A stretch of DNA of 5,661 nucleotides. It comes from Cryomorphaceae bacterium (GTDB taxonomy: Bacteria; Bacteroidota; Bacteroidia; Flavobacteriales_G; Salibacteraceae). Under the pieces are notes generated by a model. It saw only the letters and a list, made by a program, of their open reading frames with translations, did not search any database and had not been told where the DNA came from. Positions 1-5,506 of this stretch are shown here, in pieces (position 1 is the first letter of the stretch; each line of letters opens with the position of its first letter). The DNA lies in assembly GCA_003564735.1 (NCBI GenBank), contig PXEK01000145.1, forward strand, positions 1-5,661, written 5' to 3'. The position numbers and the translations under genes are program-made.

Positions 1-1
1 A

Positions 2-334
2 CAACATCAACCTAAAGAAATTGGCGTTTACACCCATGATTTTGTGCCTTTGTCACTAAGCGCCCCCCCCGACGAAATAGCCGAAGAAGGCGAAACCGTT
101 AGCATACGACTGTACTTTAGCGAACAACTCACCGATAAACTGGAACGCTTTACCGAGGAACTAAACGGCGGTCACATTGTTTTAGTAATCGCCGGCAACG
201 CCGTTACCATGCAGCCCATATTCGGCAAAGTAGAAAACCTGAAAAGTGTTGATGTAACCCGCTGCACACCGGCCGCCGCACGTTATTTACATTTGCATTT
301 GCAAGACAACACCATTATTGACGAAACAAATTAA
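2..334 (+). CDS. 3' end of an unidentified gene (partial, 5' end outside window)
   Basis: The reading frame is open from the first complete codon at base 2 to the TAA at 332-334, so this is the C-terminal part (110 residues) of a longer protein. A GTG at 44 lies in frame, but nothing suggests it is the true start. The visible part has alternating hydrophobic strands and one amphipathic helix (around FSEQLTDKLERFTEEL), then a strand-rich stretch containing IVLVIAGNAVTMQPIFGKV. That helix-then-IVLxxxGxxxxxPxxxxxV pattern faintly recalls the periplasmic P1-head region of SecD/SecDF, where a helix precedes an AIVLDGKVxSAPV-like strand. The likeness is loose and I do not assign a function. The end lacks the membrane segments of a full SecD. 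It is followed after 10 bases by the methyltransferase gene, so the two may be co-transcribed. The frame crosses a run of eight C (63-70), a possible slippage or sequencing-error site. Confidence 0.7.
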   Translation, partial: QHQPKEIGVYTHDFVPLSLSAPPDEIAEEGETVSIRLYFSEQLTDKLERFTEELNGGHIVLVIAGNAVTMQPIFGKVENLKSVDVTRCTPAAARYLHLHLQDNTIIDETN

Positions 335-344
335 AAAGCACGTT

Positions 345-992
345 ATGTACGCAGAGTTTATAGATGAAAAAATAGAAAAGTATGCCGAGGCTCATACCGA
401 CCAAGAACCCGAGCTTCTGGAAAAACTCAACCGTGAAACCCACCTGAAGGTACTCAAGCCCCGGATGTTGGCGGGATCTTACCAAGGCAGATTACTCGCC
501 ATGTTGAGTAAATTGATTGCTCCCCGATACGTTTTGGAAATCGGAACGTACACCGGATACTCGGCACTGTGCTGGAAGGAGGGTCTGACCAAAGGCGGTG
601 AAGTCCACACCATTGACAATAATGAGGAACTCAAAGCCATTCAAGAGAGGTATTTTGAACAAGGCGATAAAGAAAAACAAATTCACCTGCATGTCGGTAC
701 CGCATTGGAGGTGATTCCGAAGCTCAATAAAGACTGGGATTTGGTATTTTTAGATGCCGATAAGGAAAACTACATCAACTACTACAACCTGCTTATTGAC
801 GACCTGAAACCCGGTGCGGTAATCATTGCCGACAACGTACTTTGGAGCGGCAAAGTCACCAACCCAAAGGAGAACGACAACGACACCGTAGCATTGCGAG
901 CGTTCAACGAAATTATACAAAACGATTCGCGCGTGAGTAACGTGCTCATTCCCGTGAGAGACGGCATTACCATCATCAGGAAAGAAGGGTGA
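345..992 (+). CDS. Class I SAM-dependent O-methyltransferase (caffeoyl-CoA O-methyltransferase-like family)
   Basis: This 215-residue cytoplasmic enzyme should transfer a methyl group from S-adenosylmethionine to a hydroxyl of a small acceptor, probably catechol-like, with a divalent metal. The SAM-binding motif VLEIGTYTGYSAL lies at residues 63-75 and the acidic second motif VHTIDNNEE at 87-95. The metal-site segments are FLDADKENY at 135-143 and ADNVLWSGKV at 162-171, so D137, D163 and N164 are the expected metal ligands and all are present. The N-terminal THLKVLKPRMLAGSYQGRLL also fits the bacterial members. Length is normal for the family. I chose the ATG at 345 because homologues as I remember them begin near this point; the frame also allows a TTG at 318, adding nine residues and overlapping the upstream stop. 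The leader is A-rich with no Shine-Dalgarno site. Substrate cannot be told from sequence or neighbours. Confidence 0.93.
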   Translation: MYAEFIDEKIEKYAEAHTDQEPELLEKLNRETHLKVLKPRMLAGSYQGRLLAMLSKLIAPRYVLEIGTYTGYSALCWKEGLTKGGEVHTIDNNEELKAIQERYFEQGDKEKQIHLHVGTALEVIPKLNKDWDLVFLDADKENYINYYNLLIDDLKPGAVIIADNVLWSGKVTNPKENDNDTVALRAFNEIIQNDSRVSNVLIPVRDGITIIRKEG

Positions 993-1147
993 GTTGGGAG
1001 CGCAGGGCTCAGGGGCTAAGAGCAGTACGCAATAGCGCGCCTAAAGGTGTAGCTAAAGGAGTCAAGGCTGCTCTGAATAATTATGATCTGATAAGGAAGC
1101 AAGAAGGACTCAAATGGGTAAGCCCTATTGAGTTGAAAACAGCTTAG
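993..1147 (+). pseudogene. Possible 3' remnant of an IS3-type transposase (rve integrase C-terminus)
   Basis: A frame open from about 992 to the TAG at 1145-1147 has no usable ATG start. It ends in residues reading YDLIRKQEGLKWVSPIELKTA. The spacing Y-x3-R-x4-L-x3-S-P-x-E is the one seen at the end of IS3-family OrfB transposases and related rve integrases, where YNxxR and (S/T)PxE close the catalytic domain. The usual YN is YD here, and the DDE catalytic residues are absent because nothing further upstream survives: the frame runs straight back into the methyltransferase stop. If real, this is the scar of an old insertion or deletion. The match rests on a short motif and could be chance. A tblastn or HMM search against rve and IS3 OrfB would decide it. 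Confidence 0.35.
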
Positions 1148-1247
1148 CTGATACCAAAAACAGACCGGTACGTAAATTATTTAATTTTGCTGAAAATGAT
1201 TAAGGTTTTTAGGAGCATAAGACAACAGAAAAGTGCTTTTTGGGAAA

Positions 1248-1275
1248 GGGTGACCTAAACCTCTTTAGGCCACCC
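1248..1275. repeat. 12-bp inverted repeat (hairpin) in the gene-poor gap
   Basis: GGGTGACCTAAA at 1248-1259 and TTTAGGCCACCC at 1264-1275 pair over 12 positions with one G-T wobble around a CCTC loop. Pairing could continue past a short bulge, GGAAA on the left with TTTCC on the right (1280-1284). There is no real T-run straight after either arm, only CCTTTT a few bases on, so it is at best a weak terminator for upstream transcription. It could equally be part of a mobile-element end or a palindromic repeat. Confidence 0.55.
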
Positions 1276-1442
1276 GCCTTTTCCGTTGGACAAGAACATT
1301 CCTTGGAAAGTTGTTCCCCGACAGAGCTCTCCTCCGCTTATCCTGACAAAGCAAATGTAAATCACCTCAATAAATATGAACAGGAAATGTTTTCCACAAC
1401 CTTTAGCGTTTAGGGGTTAAACACGTCAAGCTATTTCATGAG

Positions 1443-1494
1443 GGGGCAGTTAGGATTTACCACTAAAGGCTAAGTGCTAAAAGCTAACTGCTCC
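1443..1494. repeat. 11-bp inverted repeat enclosing a repeat tract
   Basis: GGGGCAGTTAG at 1443-1453 pairs with CTAACTGCTCC at 1484-1494; the inner eight pairs are perfect and there is one G-T wobble further out. The 30-base loop has a small inner stem, CACT at 1461-1464 with AGTG at 1473-1476. The right arm overlaps the heptamer tract at 1462-1492, so the two signals are not independent. No reading frame crosses it convincingly and no T-run follows. Confidence 0.45.
1462..1492 (+). repeat. Tandem heptamer repeat, (A/G)CTAANN x4 plus GCT
   Basis: Successive units start at 1462 (ACTAAAG), 1469 (GCTAAGT), 1476 (GCTAAAA) and 1483 (GCTAACT), then a partial GCT at 1490, a strict period of seven bases. 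Single related units sit at 1015 (GCTAAGA), 1052 (GCTAAAG) and 1533 (GCTAAAG) in the same gap. I recall similar GCTAA-rich tracts between genes in Bacteroidota genomes, with no agreed function. Five of seven positions are conserved. Confidence 0.6.
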
Positions 1495-1617
1495 GGATGA
1501 ACCGTTTAAAAAATTTCTCGCAAAGGACAAAAGCTAAAGGCCTATATGATGGAAATCAAAAAGTGACAGTTTATTAAAAAAAACATATCCAAAAAAAATG
1601 CACATTTAAAAAAAGGC

Positions 1618-1625
1618 TATATTTG
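1618..1625 (+). promoter_or_regulatory. Bacteroidota-type -7 promoter element for the lipoprotein pair
   Basis: TATATTTG matches the Bacteroidota -7 consensus TAnnTTTG at all six fixed positions and would place the transcript start near 1630, about 40 bases before the first lipoprotein ATG. No TTTG -33 element is found at the normal 19-21 base spacing; that area is an A-run. The leader before the ATG (AACTTAAAAAAATAAG) is A-rich without a Shine-Dalgarno site, as is usual in this phylum. Confidence 0.45.
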
Positions 1626-1670
1626 TCTTTTGCAAAATTTAGATAACTCCAACTTAAAAAAATAAGACCC

Positions 1671-2315
1671 ATGAAAACACACTTTCTATTCTTGGTAGGC
1701 CTTTTGTCGATATTTTTCATTTCTTGTACCTCGGAGCCTGTTGCTCGAATCAGTGCCGACAAAACTGAGGTGGAAGTAGGTGAAAATATCACATTTTCGA
1801 ATACATCTGAAGATTCTGAAAGCTATTTATGGGAGTTTGGTGACGGTTCTATATCCGTTGAAAGAGAGCCCGTGAAGTCCTACTCTACCGCCGGCGACTA
1901 CACCGTAGTCTTAACGGCCTATTCCGGCAACGAGAAAAAAGAAGATCGTGCAACATTAAACGTAAAAGTTAATGAAAAAGAGTCGGAAAATGAAAATGGC
2001 GAAAAAACAAATGAGGATTACGAAGGCACCTACGATGGTGAATACACCGGCGTACCGGAAGAAGAAGGCACACTGGTCATAGAAAAAGGCAGTGGTCCGC
2101 TCGATATTAAAATTCTTCTCGAAATAGCTGATGTTGACGGAGTTATTTCCGGTAATACCATTACTATTCCCGAACAGACTGCAAGTTATCAAGGCATCTC
2201 CGGAAACATAAAAGGTTCAGGAACGCTTGCCGATGATGAGCTCTCGATCGACTATACCATTACAGTATTTGGCAATGAATTAGAAGGCAATTTTACGGGG
2301 ACAAAAAGACCATAA
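1671..2315 (+). CDS. PKD-domain lipoprotein, first of a tandem pair
   Basis: This 214-residue protein starts with a lipoprotein signal: a charged start, a hydrophobic stretch at 5-17 and the lipid-modified cysteine at C19 (FFISC). A PKD domain spans about 24-100, with the typical core YLWEFGDG at 52-59 and a later AGDYTVVLTAYS segment. An acidic, Asn/Glu-rich linker at 101-116 joins it to a C-terminal domain (117-214) rich in beta strands and glycine, starting YEGTYDGEYTG and ending NELEGNFTGTK. PKD domains are extracellular beta-sandwiches that mediate protein or polysaccharide contacts, so an envelope-bound binding or structural role is likely; no catalytic motif is seen. The residues after C19 (TSEP) do not match well the acidic export signal described for surface lipoproteins of this phylum, so it may face the periplasm. 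It is followed 23 bases later by a paralogue, probably in one transcript. Confidence 0.88.
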   Translation: MKTHFLFLVGLLSIFFISCTSEPVARISADKTEVEVGENITFSNTSEDSESYLWEFGDGSISVEREPVKSYSTAGDYTVVLTAYSGNEKKEDRATLNVKVNEKESENENGEKTNEDYEGTYDGEYTGVPEEEGTLVIEKGSGPLDIKILLEIADVDGVISGNTITIPEQTASYQGISGNIKGSGTLADDELSIDYTITVFGNELEGNFTGTKRP

Positions 2316-2338
2316 CCAAAAACTAAAAACCAATAGAC

Positions 2339-2932
2339 ATGAAAAAATACCTATTCTACGCATTGATTATACTCACGGCGCTCAGCTGTCGGCGAACGCC
2401 TGAAGCAGAAATTTCGGCAAGCAGCACCGTAGTGGATGTAAATGAAACCATCACCTTCACAAACAACTCTGAAAACACACGGTCTTACTTTTGGGACTTC
2501 GGTGACGGCACCACCTCCACTGAGGAAAGTCCGTCCAAAGCCTACTCCTCCCCCGGTTATTACGGCGTAGTTATGCAAGGTTTTTCGAGAAAAGAGCGCG
2601 ATGATGATGTGGCACGTTTATCCATTTTAGTTCGCGGTATGGAAGGCGAATACGAAGGAGAATTCACCGGCTTTACTACCGGCGGCGGGAAAGTTGAAGT
2701 AGAAAGAGCTACAGGAAGTACAGACATCACCATTCGCCCGGCCGGGCTGCCCTCCTTCATGGCTGAAGTGACAGCCAACAACTTTGTTGCTCCTGAGCAA
2801 TCGGGAACGATTGACGGATCGGAGTACACGATAAGTGCCACGGGCAAAGTGGAAGGAAACCAACTCACTTTTTACTATGAGCTTATTTCCTCAGGGGTTG
2901 AATTAGAAGGTTCTTTCGACGGCACGAAGTAG
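2339..2932 (+). CDS. PKD-domain lipoprotein, second of a tandem pair
   Basis: A 197-residue paralogue of the preceding protein. The lipoprotein signal ends at C17 (LTALSC), the PKD domain covers about 22-98 with core YFWDFGDG at 50-57, and the C-terminal domain runs from about 101 to 197. Shared C-terminal landmarks are YxGE(Y/F)TG near its start, a central PEQ (APEQ here, IPEQ in the first protein), a xxGxxxxxxL strand, and the closing VELEGSFDGTK (NELEGNFTGTK in the first copy). Unlike the first copy it has no acidic linker; the two domains almost touch at VRGMEGEYEG. Residues after the cysteine are basic (RRTPE), which argues against the acidic surface-export signal. The leader before the ATG (CTAAAAACCAATAGAC) resembles that of the first gene, as expected if the duplication included the translation start. 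Function unknown beyond envelope binding. Transcription probably ends at the terminator 26 bases downstream. Confidence 0.88.
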   Translation: MKKYLFYALIILTALSCRRTPEAEISASSTVVDVNETITFTNNSENTRSYFWDFGDGTTSTEESPSKAYSSPGYYGVVMQGFSRKERDDDVARLSILVRGMEGEYEGEFTGFTTGGGKVEVERATGSTDITIRPAGLPSFMAEVTANNFVAPEQSGTIDGSEYTISATGKVEGNQLTFYYELISSGVELEGSFDGTK

Positions 2933-2957
2933 AACGTAAACAAGTTCACAATAAAAT

Positions 2958-2997
2958 AAAACCCCGGCAGGATGCTACACATGCTCCGGGGTTTTTT
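2958..2997. terminator. Bidirectional intrinsic terminator between convergent genes
   Basis: AAAACCCCGG at 2958-2967 pairs perfectly with CCGGGGTTTT at 2986-2995, giving six GC pairs flanked by A-T pairs around an 18-base loop, and followed by a T-run (2992-2997). On the opposite strand the stem is followed by TTTTATTTTAT, so it should stop both the lipoprotein transcript from the left and the flavoprotein transcript from the right. Its position between the two stop codons fits this double role. Confidence 0.88.
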
Positions 2998-3025
2998 ATA
3001 TTTATCAATTGACGGGGACTCAATA

Positions 3026-3550
3026 TCAGTACTTCAAAAAATCATCGGTAAATGAGTCGAATAACTTCAATGTTTCTTCATCGGTAATTTTACCTTCGGT
3101 GAGCAAACCGTTGATGTTATTGATGGCCGGCTTAAAAGGCATAACATGCATTCCCAAATAATTGGCTACTGCGGTGAGCTGATCCATTCCGCGAGCATTC
3201 CCGGTACGACCTGCCGATACGCCTGCAAACGCAATCTTTTTCCCCTTAAACCTTGCCGGTTTCACCGCATCAATAAAAGTTTTGGAAACGCCGGGAAAAC
3301 CGCCGTTGTATTCGGGAGAAAGCCATAAAAACTTTTGCGCAGGCTCTATTTTTTGTTCAATAATCTCGGTAAACTCAGGAGCACTCTTGCCGTACACCTC
3401 ATTGTGAAAAGCAAAGTCCCTCGGGAGTTTTTCTAAATTGATGAGTTCTACGGGTTCGTCCGTTTTGTTTTTCAACAACTTTTCAACGTGCAATGAAAAT
3501 ACACTTGTCAAATTGCCTATTCTGTTGGTTCCGTTTACAATGGTAATCAT
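3026..3550 (-). CDS. NADPH-dependent FMN reductase-family flavoprotein
   Basis: This 174-residue cytoplasmic protein has the flavodoxin-like fold of the NADPH-dependent FMN reductase / azoreductase family, which reduces FMN, quinones or azo and chromate-type acceptors with NAD(P)H. The FMN phosphate loop is GTNRIGNLTS at residues 7-16, after strand 1 (MITIVN). The diagnostic segment SPEYNGGFPGVSKTFIDAV is at 78-96, where the SPEYNG loop contacts the flavin ring. A third loop, AGVSAGRTGNARG at 109-121, completes the flavin site. Length is typical. There is no signal peptide. The gene is read towards the lipoproteins and away from parA, so it is its own transcription unit, and its stop lies just beyond the shared terminator. 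The leader (ATTTTATATTTTAA) is A/T-rich without a Shine-Dalgarno site. The physiological substrate cannot be told. Confidence 0.92.
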   Translation of the reverse strand: MITIVNGTNRIGNLTSVFSLHVEKLLKNKTDEPVELINLEKLPRDFAFHNEVYGKSAPEFTEIIEQKIEPAQKFLWLSPEYNGGFPGVSKTFIDAVKPARFKGKKIAFAGVSAGRTGNARGMDQLTAVANYLGMHVMPFKPAINNINGLLTEGKITDEETLKLFDSFTDDFLKY

Positions 3551-3713
3551 TTAAAATATAAAATTATTTTGTTCAAAACACCTGCTTTAATTCGGCGTAA
3601 ATATTGACCGAGCAGGCAATAAATTTCTTTTCTTTGCATTTGCAATAGGCCGACGAAATAGGAATTCACTAAACCTTCAACGTCACCTATTATGGAAATG
3701 CAAAATAAACTGA

Positions 3714-3745
3714 TTTGGGAACACCTCACAACCCCGATATGTTTA
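3714..3745 (+). promoter_or_regulatory. Predicted parA promoter (TTTG - 20 nt - TATGTTTA)
   Basis: A TTTG at 3714-3717 and TATGTTTA at 3738-3745 are separated by 20 bases. This fits the Bacteroidota primary-sigma pattern TTTG / TAnnTTTG, with only the last base of the -7 box deviating. Transcription would begin around 3750, leaving a leader of about 40 bases before parA. The element lies in the 239-base region between divergent genes; I found no equally good promoter for the flavoprotein gene on the other strand. Confidence 0.55.
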
Positions 3746-3775
3746 AATAAGTAATTAGAGAAAGAAATAACCGTT

Positions 3776-3781
3776 AAGGAG
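3776..3781 (+). promoter_or_regulatory. Shine-Dalgarno site of parA
   Basis: AAGGAG sits eight bases before the parA ATG at 3790, a textbook ribosome binding site. It stands out because the other genes here have A-rich leaders with no such site, as is usual in Bacteroidota. It also supports 3790 as the true start. Confidence 0.6.
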
Positions 3782-3789
3782 CAGGCAGT

Positions 3790-4596
3790 ATGGGAAAAAT
3801 CATTGCAATAGCAAATCAAAAAGGAGGAGTGGGAAAAACCACCACGGCAATAAATTTATCGGCGGCCTTGGGCGCGCTCGAATACAAAACGCTTTTGGTC
3901 GATGCCGACCCTCAAGCCAATGCCACATCGGGTGTAGGGCTTGAACCCAAAAATATTAAAACGGGAATTTACGAATGTATCATCAATGAGGTAGAACCCG
4001 AAGATATCATCCTCAACACCGATTCACCAAATTTGGATATCCTCCCCTCTCACATTGATTTAGTAGGTGCAGAAATTGAAATGATTAACTTGCCCAATCG
4101 CGAAAGAATGATGCGCAGGGCACTCTCAAAAGTTAAAGAAAAGTACGACTTGGTGATTATTGACTGCTCCCCCAGTTTGGGACTCATCACCGTAAACGCC
4201 CTTACGGCGGCAGACTCTGTCATCGTTCCCGTACAATGTGAGTATTTCGCTCTAGAGGGGTTGGGTAAACTGCTCAATACCATTAAAATAGTACAATCGG
4301 GATTAAATGAAGACCTTAATATCGAAGGCATGCTCCTCACCATGTATGACCGCAGATTGCGACTCGCCAACCAAGTAGTTGAGGAAGTTAAAATGCACTT
4401 TCAAGACCTCGTTTTTGAAACCGTCATTCACCGCAATACAAAACTGGGCGAGGCTCCCAGCCACGGTGAAAGCATCATTATGCATGATGCCAGCAGTAAA
4501 GGCGCAATCAATTACTTGAATTTGGCGCGTGAAATACTGCAAAACAACAACATGACAAAAATTGATAATAGCGATAAAATTATTGATACAGAATAA
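3790..4596 (+). CDS. parA: Chromosome partitioning ATPase ParA (Soj/MinD-type)
   Basis: ParA is the ATPase that, with ParB bound near the origin, moves and separates newly copied chromosome origins; ATP-bound dimers coat the nucleoid and ParB triggers hydrolysis. The deviant Walker A motif KGGVGKTT is at residues 11-18 with the signature lysine K11, the A' motif LLVDADPQAN at 35-44, and Walker B YDLVIIDCSPSLG at 119-131 with D125. VPVQCEYFALEGLG and the MYDRRLRLANQVVEEV region are also typical. At 268 residues it is the short chromosomal (Soj-like) form, without the N-terminal helix-turn-helix of large plasmid ParAs. After the conserved end (LAREILQNN) there is a polar tail of some 15 residues, probably disordered. 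Its stop overlaps the parB start by one base (TAATG), implying translational coupling. Catalytic residues are intact. Confidence 0.97.
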   Translation: MGKIIAIANQKGGVGKTTTAINLSAALGALEYKTLLVDADPQANATSGVGLEPKNIKTGIYECIINEVEPEDIILNTDSPNLDILPSHIDLVGAEIEMINLPNRERMMRRALSKVKEKYDLVIIDCSPSLGLITVNALTAADSVIVPVQCEYFALEGLGKLLNTIKIVQSGLNEDLNIEGMLLTMYDRRLRLANQVVEEVKMHFQDLVFETVIHRNTKLGEAPSHGESIIMHDASSKGAINYLNLAREILQNNNMTKIDNSDKIIDTE

Positions 4597-5504
4597 TGGC
4601 TGCACAAAAAAAGAAAGCTTTAGGACGCGGATTGAGTGCTCTACTCAACCAAGAAGAACGATTAGATTCTGCAGAATTACGGTCAGAACCGGAAATTACT
4701 CCGGGCACCGTGGCTGAAATTCCCCTGAGTGATATCGAAACCAACCCGTTTCAGCCCCGAACAGAATTTGACCAACAGGCCTTGAACGAACTGGCAGAGT
4801 CGATAAAAGTTCACGGTATCATCCAGCCTGTGACAGTGAGAATGGCCGACGAATCGGGGACGTTCCACCTCATATCCGGTGAGCGCCGCTTTAGAGCTTC
4901 ACAAAAAGCCGGACTCAAAACCATTCCCGCGTTTATACGAATCGCCAATGATGAAGCCATGCTCGAAATGGCTTTGGTGGAAAATATACAGCGCGAAAAC
5001 CTCAACGCTATGGAGGTTGCTGTGAGCTATCAGCGGTTGATGGACGAGTGTGACCTCACTCAAGAGCAATTGAGCAAAAAAGTGAGTAAAGGCCGGGCTA
5101 CGGTAACCAACTTCTTGCGTTTGCTTAAACTCCCCGCCGACGTGCAAATAGCGCTTCGCGACAAAAAAATATCCATGGGTCACGCACGCGCACTCATTAC
5201 AGTGGGTGAGGAAAAACGCATCAGTGAAATACTGACGATGATTTTGGATAAAGACCTAAGCGTGAGAGATGTTGAAAAGCTCGCTCAAGCTTCAAAAAAA
5301 GATGAGAAAAAAGGCCCTAAGAAAAAAGGTTCGTTGAAAAAGGCCGAATTATCCTTCGAACAGCAAAAGCATGTTTTGGAATTACAACGCATTTTAGACA
5401 AGCCCCTGCAAGTGAAAAAAACCGATAAGGGAACCGGCAAAATCATCATCGATTTTGAAAATGATGACGACTTATCCCAAATATTGGATTTACTCAATCC
5501 GTAA
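4596..5504 (+). CDS. parB: Chromosome partitioning protein ParB (Spo0J-type CTPase)
   Basis: ParB is the DNA-binding partner of ParA: it loads at parS sites near the origin, closes into a sliding clamp with CTP, spreads along DNA and recruits SMC/condensin. The N-terminal KKALGRGLSALL at residues 6-17 is the usual ParA-stimulating peptide. The CTP-binding N-domain follows, with ETNPFQPR at 48-55, the arginine-rich box SGERRFRAS at 94-102, and ENIQRENLNAMEVAVSYQRL at 129-148. The helix-turn-helix is at about 154-176 (LTQEQLSKKVSKGRATVTNF). A lysine-rich flexible linker at about 231-249 leads to the C-terminal dimerisation domain, ending LSQILDLLNP. At 302 residues the length is normal and all key motifs are intact. 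It starts on the last base of parA, so the pair is co-translated. No matching parS palindrome is seen in the window. Confidence 0.97.
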   Translation: MAAQKKKALGRGLSALLNQEERLDSAELRSEPEITPGTVAEIPLSDIETNPFQPRTEFDQQALNELAESIKVHGIIQPVTVRMADESGTFHLISGERRFRASQKAGLKTIPAFIRIANDEAMLEMALVENIQRENLNAMEVAVSYQRLMDECDLTQEQLSKKVSKGRATVTNFLRLLKLPADVQIALRDKKISMGHARALITVGEEKRISEILTMILDKDLSVRDVEKLAQASKKDEKKGPKKKGSLKKAELSFEQQKHVLELQRILDKPLQVKKTDKGTGKIIIDFENDDDLSQILDLLNP

Positions 5505-5506
5505 GC

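Larger units (their letters stand above)
1276..1617. other. Gene-free stretch apart from the repeats listed
   Basis: I find no convincing coding frame on either strand here. The only open frames are short, start in poor context and show no recognisable motif. Small palindromes occur, such as GGAAA-TGT-TTTCC at 1383-1395 and GTTTA/TAAAC at 1408-1422. From about 1571 the sequence becomes very A-rich, leading into the lipoprotein promoter. No tRNA cloverleaf or recognisable small-RNA or riboswitch pattern was seen by eye. Confidence 0.5.

Noticed and set aside
1196..1258. Short frame starting MIKVFRSIRQQ on the plus strand
   Set aside because: Only about 20 residues, no ribosome-binding context and no motif; it ends within the 12-bp hairpin.
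1361..1371. TACATTTG on the minus strand as a promoter -7 box
   Set aside because: The box matches the consensus, but there is no TTTG at the proper distance and no gene on that strand downstream to use it.
993..1670. CRISPR array or tRNA in the gene-poor gap
   Set aside because: The repeats are seven bases long without spacers of uniform length, and no cloverleaf with acceptor and T-arm sequence could be drawn.
1574..1792. Minus-strand frame overlapping the first lipoprotein start
   Set aside because: It is antisense to the signal peptide and PKD start of a well-supported gene; its hydrophobic end only reflects the A-rich leader read backwards.
3551..3789. Search for a parS site beside parAB
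   Set aside because: No sequence resembling the 16-base TGTTTCACGTGAAACA palindrome was found here or elsewhere in the window. The short palindrome TTGCA-TT-TGCAA at 3634-3645 does not match it.
3547..3819. Open frame on the minus strand across the parA upstream region
   Set aside because: It overlaps the parA start, its promoter and the flavoprotein start, has a cysteine- and phenylalanine-rich composition with no motif, and conflicts with well-supported genes.
4050..4605. Long minus-strand frames inside parA
   Set aside because: They are antisense to intact parA motifs and have no recognisable domain or initiation context.
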